Below are positions 63,101 through 64,000 of a DNA stretch of 64,000 nucleotides, in pieces; position 1 is the stretch's first letter, and each line of letters opens with the position of its first letter. The stretch comes from Euglena gracilis (taxonomy: Eukaryota > Euglenida > Euglenophyceae > Euglenales). The stretch spans positions 46,357,291-46,421,290 of the forward strand of contig CP154956.1 in NCBI GenBank assembly GCA_039621445.1. Direction: 5' to 3'. The notes beneath the pieces were generated by a model. The model searched no databases, was not told where the DNA came from, and saw only the letters and a list, made by a program, of their open reading frames with translations. A program made the translations under genes and the position numbers.

Positions 63101-63804
63101 CTCCTCCTCCAGCTGCTGCTGCGTCTGGTCCACGGCCTTCCGCAGCTCGGCCAGCTCCCGCGCCTGTGACCCCCGCACGGCCACCGTCAGAGCTGCCACC
63201 AGAACGACCTCAGAGCCAGCTGCTGAAAACAACAAGCGACGGCCACCTCCTTGGTTGCGGGTATGGTGAATTGATTGTGCAATACATCTCGTGCGTGGCT
63301 GCCGTTTTGCACAGATTTTCTGGTCTCTTTTCAACCAAAATTGTTTGCATGAAGGTCAAAATGGCTCCAACGTTTCACCGTTTTGGAGGGGGGAAACCCT
63401 TGAACAATCCAAATTTCAGAGTCTTTTGTTGACTGCCGCAGTATCGTAATTGTCGTGTTTGTCTATTTCAATGAAAATGCTGCCTTGCAGTGGGAGACAA
63501 CTCATTTCCCCATTGCAAATGGTCCGCTTCATGCTCCTCCCCTTGAGTTAGACACTGTCACAAACAACATTGCAAATCATTTTGGATCCAGATCTCAGGG
63601 GCCCCAAAAAAGCACCCCAACCTGCAAAGACAGGGCAGTGGTGAGGGAACAGCCAGGGGGGAAAGGGAGCTGCTGGCCACCTGCCGGGCGATGGTCTCGT
63701 CCTGCTTCCGGGCAGTGGCGGTCAGCGTGTCCAGCTGCTGCTGGTACTGGGCCTTGGCCTCGACCAGCGACTCGCTGTTCCGCCGCGTCCGCTCCTCCGC
63801 CGTC
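48980..63804 (-). CDS. Gene D: coiled-coil, Arg-rich protein of unknown function (5' partial)
   Basis: Thirteen minus-strand exons with mutually consistent phases almost throughout. The N-terminal part in view is a long coiled coil ('[20 protein letters not shown]', '[20 protein letters not shown]', '[20 protein letters not shown]'), then a Gly/Asp linker and '[20 protein letters not shown]'. The middle is strongly basic ('[16 protein letters not shown]', '[20 protein letters not shown]', '[15 protein letters not shown]'). The C-terminal part has '[20 protein letters not shown]' and '[20 protein letters not shown]'. Coiled coil plus basic region would fit a cytoskeletal, centrosomal or flagellar scaffold, but I recognise no family. 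Exons upstream of 63804 lie outside the window. The stop may be TAA at 49494. Confidence 0.6.
49494..49661 (-). CDS. Gene D exon 12
   Basis: Acceptor TTCTTGTGCAG|, phase 0 as exon 11 ends. Reads '[20 protein letters not shown]', '[20 protein letters not shown]', '[15 protein letters not shown]' and TAA at 49494-49496. A donor CGCGAA|GTATTA at 49538 is the alternative end. Confidence 0.6.
   Translation of the reverse strand, partial: APSAEAITAALLRGGVVPADVEPLGGRLYRVGLRDEAARREVLRRHRGVAAARPG
49792..49799. repeat. Target-site duplication, left (GCAGGGGT)
   Basis: Exact 8-bp match at 50235-50242. Confidence 0.85.
49800..50234. mobile_element. TIR element with perfect 8-bp TSD (435 bp)
   Basis: CAGGCTTCTGCTTAAGG (49800) and CCTTAAGCAAAAGCCTG (ends 50234), inverted with one mismatch, flanked by GCAGGGGT. 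Interior has two GGCGC stem-loops (GCGAAGCGCCGAAG at about 49951, GGCGCGCAGCGCC at about 50078) and CTAGCTAG-type words. Same family as 6446 and 7651, in a gene D intron. Confidence 0.9.
50235..50242. repeat. Target-site duplication, right (GCAGGGGT)
   Basis: Pairs with 49792-49799. Confidence 0.85.
50540..50975. repeat. AGGGCGTTGCT-ended repeat, copy 1
   Basis: Begins AACCAGGGCGTTGCTTTGTG and ends near GCTTCAGCGACGCCCTG, imperfect inverses. GGGCTGCCTGGAAAAATGCT recurs at 52550 as GGGCTGGATGGAAAAAGGCT. Confidence 0.6.
50976..51917. other. Gene D intron, AT-rich, nothing recognised
   Basis: AT-rich intron sequence with scattered poly-T. The open frame at 51313-51777 has no splice support. 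Confidence 0.5.
51918..52012 (-). CDS. Gene D exon 11
   Basis: Acceptor CTCCTTTCCAG|, donor TTGCAG|GTGTGC. Reads '[20 protein letters not shown]', '[11 protein letters not shown]'. Phase agrees with exons 10 and 12. Confidence 0.6.
52254..52333. repeat. CGCACACA/GCATGCACG microsatellite
   Basis: ACGCACGCATGCACGCATGC and (CA)n, directly 3' of exon 10 on the minus strand. The exon donor GTGTGTG overlaps its edge. Confidence 0.9.
52337..52443 (-). CDS. Gene D exon 10
   Basis: Acceptor TCCTCTGTGCAG|, donor AAGCAG|GTGTGT. Reads '[20 protein letters not shown]', '[15 protein letters not shown]'. Helical then a 'PLYDPKTG' turn. Phases fit exons 9 and 11. Confidence 0.65.
52506..52800. repeat. AGGGCGTTGCT-ended repeat, copy 2
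   Basis: AACCAGGGCGTTGCTCAAGG start, TCCGGCAGTTCGCGCATG stem, CCAAAAAGTACCAAGAATGG, GGCCCGGCGCTTTGTGCCGA. Lies 5' of exon 10 in the same intron. Confidence 0.6.
53541..53614 (-). CDS. Gene D exon 9 (74 bp)
   Basis: Acceptor CATCCACCCAAG| and donor CACCAG|GTGTTT. Reads '[20 protein letters not shown]', 'KRPT' plus two bases that complete a Ser with exon 10. Phases fit on both sides, which is the main support for such a short exon. Confidence 0.55.
54050..54272. repeat. (CA)n / (CG)n microsatellite
   Basis: About 220 bp of CACACA with CGCGCGCGCG and ACGCACGCAC blocks. The long Val/Cys frame on the minus strand is repeat translation. Confidence 0.95.
54273..55786. other. Gene D intron, no exon recognised
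   Basis: Includes a GGTGCCAGCCGGAGGAAAAC patch and CCCATCATTT words at 55400-55740 (TTTCCCATCATTT repeated about seven times). Confidence 0.45.
55789..56008 (-). CDS. Gene D exon 8
   Basis: Acceptor GGGCCGCAG|. Reads '[20 protein letters not shown]', '[20 protein letters not shown]', '[20 protein letters not shown]', '[13 protein letters not shown]'. Helix, Arg/Pro linker, Gly-Lys repeat, then a charged helix. The donor lies in GTGTGTGCC; the choice giving phase 0 fits exon 9. Confidence 0.7.
56714..56836 (-). CDS. Gene D exon 7
   Basis: Acceptor GCCTGTCTCCAG|, donor CCAAAG|GTCTGA. Reads '[20 protein letters not shown]', '[19 protein letters not shown]'. Very basic. Phase agrees with exons 6 and 8. 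Confidence 0.6.
57003..57615. mobile_element. Hairpin element related to 27690-27970
   Basis: Starts GAAGGGTTACGGCAGGGGGA, has GGAGGCTCGAGACCCTCC hairpins, TTATTTTGAGGCCCTCCGAA, GTGTGCCCTGTGTGCGCAGC, ends GGAGGTTCGAGCTTGAACCT, CCTCCTGTGGTTACCCCC. A CAGGCTTCTGCTTCAGGGTT terminus of the other family lies just outside at 56959. Confidence 0.65.
58180..58470. repeat. ACCAGTCAGTCACT repeat, orientation 2
   Basis: CCAGCCAGTCACTTTTTTTG, GGCACCTTCGGCACC stem-loop at 58320, AAAACCAGTCAGTCACTCTG. Reverse complement of the family member at 9700-10140. Confidence 0.75.
58519..58578 (-). CDS. Gene D exon 6 (60 bp)
   Basis: Acceptor GTGCCCCAG|, donor TTTGG|GTATGT (best consensus in the gene). Reads '[20 protein letters not shown]'. 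Phase agrees with exons 5 and 7. Confidence 0.65.
58738..58850. repeat. 48-bp tandem repeat CTTCTGTTTGGACCCTCCCA
   Basis: GCTTCTGTTTGGACCCTCCC plus AAATTGAAGGGTCCAAATGG repeated twice and a third partial copy. Internal GGACCC/GGGTCC inverts within each unit. Confidence 0.9.
59223..59319 (-). CDS. Gene D exon 5
   Basis: Acceptor GTCGCCGAG|, donor CCGGCG|GTGTGC. Reads '[20 protein letters not shown]', '[11 protein letters not shown]'. Phase agrees with exons 4 and 6. Confidence 0.55.
59601..59702 (-). CDS. Gene D exon 4
   Basis: Acceptor TCTCCCGCCACAG|. Reads '[20 protein letters not shown]', '[13 protein letters not shown]'. The donor is one of two overlapping GT in GCGGTGTGG; the second keeps phase with exon 5. 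Confidence 0.55.
59938..62224. other. Gene D intron 3, repeat-bearing
   Basis: No exon is needed between exons 3 and 4 (phases agree). Contains the dispersed repeat copy listed next, a poly-G run at 61221, and a GGATGGAAAAAAGTTGCTGC patch at 61783. Confidence 0.5.
60480..61060. repeat. Dispersed ~430-bp repeat, copy 2
   Basis: Matches 36840-37275 and, beyond it, GTCCCTTGTGAAACGTTCAA with GCAGAAATGGC, as in 37733-37780. Same orientation in the window. Confidence 0.65.
62225..62471 (-). CDS. Gene D exon 3
   Basis: Acceptor GCCACTGCAG|, donor CTCACG|GTGGGA. Reads '[20 protein letters not shown]', '[20 protein letters not shown]', a Gly/Asp-rich linker and '[20 protein letters not shown]'. Two coiled-coil segments. 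Phase 0 in, phase 1 out, matching exon 4. Confidence 0.7.
62570..62945. repeat. Degraded CAGGC...CTTAAGG element
   Basis: Right end CCCTTAAGCAGATGCCTG at 62920-62937; the left end near 62556 is diverged. The interior has CTAGCTAGCC words, GGCGCTAAGCGCC stem-loop at 62695 and a GGTTTTTGGGGGTGGAAAAA run. Same family as 49800-50234; no TSD. Confidence 0.6.
63038..63163 (-). CDS. Gene D exon 2
   Basis: Acceptor GGGGTCACAG|, donor CAGCAG|GTGCGC. Reads '[20 protein letters not shown]', '[20 protein letters not shown]', 'QQ', a heptad-rich coiled coil. Phase 0 both sides. Confidence 0.75.
63681..63804 (-). CDS. Gene D exon 1 in view
   Basis: Acceptor CCCCCCCAG| after a C-run, donor CGGCAG|GTGGCC. 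Reads '[20 protein letters not shown]', '[20 protein letters not shown]', 'Q'. It begins in mid-codon, so earlier exons lie beyond the window. Confidence 0.7.
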
Positions 63805-64000
63805 CTGGGGGGGGGGGGTTGAATAAGGCTCACGCAACCGCAATGGGGTGTGGCCAAAAGATACTGAAATTGGGCAGGAGGACGTACATCTATGCAGTTG
63901 TGCAGTTCAAATGCATATTTGACCAAAGCCATGGCGTTGGATTTTCATGGCGTTGGATTTTAGTTTAGTTCCGGCAAGTTGAGGTTAATATTTAGCTTTA
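63805..64000. other. Window edge, gene D intron
   Basis: Intron sequence upstream of the first visible exon of gene D. Nothing else recognised. Confidence 0.5.

Overview
This window looks like nuclear DNA of a eukaryote with intron-dense genes. There are no bacterial-style operons. Coding sequence appears only as short GC-rich exons of about 60 to 330 bases, separated by introns of 60 bases to several kilobases. The introns are full of poly-G/poly-C tracts, microsatellites and hairpin-ended repeats. A (CCCTAA)n block, the TTAGGG-type telomere repeat, lies in the interior. GC-rich exons, apparent GC-AG as well as GT-AG introns, and a secretory glycosyltransferase plus an OafA-type acyltransferase suggest a unicellular alga of the haptophyte or stramenopile (pelagophyte-like) sort. 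That assignment is inference only.

Four multi-exon genes can be assembled from exon frame, splice sites and matching intron phase. Gene A (+, about 2.9-18.1 kb) encodes an Ala/Thr/Val/Ser-rich ectodomain that resembles the REJ/GAIN region of polycystin-1-like proteins; its ends are not visible. Gene B (-, 29.2 to 20.85 kb) starts with a signal peptide and encodes a secretory-pathway glycosyltransferase-like protein with a DxD-type motif. Gene C (-, 48.2 to 33.0 kb) encodes a WW domain followed by a complete membrane acyltransferase-3 (OafA/NodX-type) domain spread over about 13 exons. Gene D (-, running in from beyond 64 kb to about 49 kb) encodes a coiled-coil and arginine-rich protein that I do not recognise. 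A and B converge near 18-21 kb. B, C and D are in tandem on the minus strand.

The rest is repeat-derived. Five elements have terminal inverted repeats and perfect target-site duplications: 8 bp at 6446-7196, 7651-7945 and 49800-50234; 10 bp at 14761-15914 and 34968-36790. The 34968-36790 copy sits exactly on a 3' splice site of gene C, and its terminus appears to supply the new acceptor, which resembles introner behaviour. Other repeats are a retrotransposon gag fragment (1756-2049), a 300-bp poly-G tract, a 730-bp TG tract, a 1.3-kb 18-bp minisatellite inside a gene C intron, paired inverted repeat arrays at 15 and 18.5 kb, TTTTAGGCCA arrays, and a recurring GGCGC...GCGCC stem-loop module. 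All exon borders come from reading the sequence without transcripts, so individual borders may be off by a few bases or by one alternative splice site.
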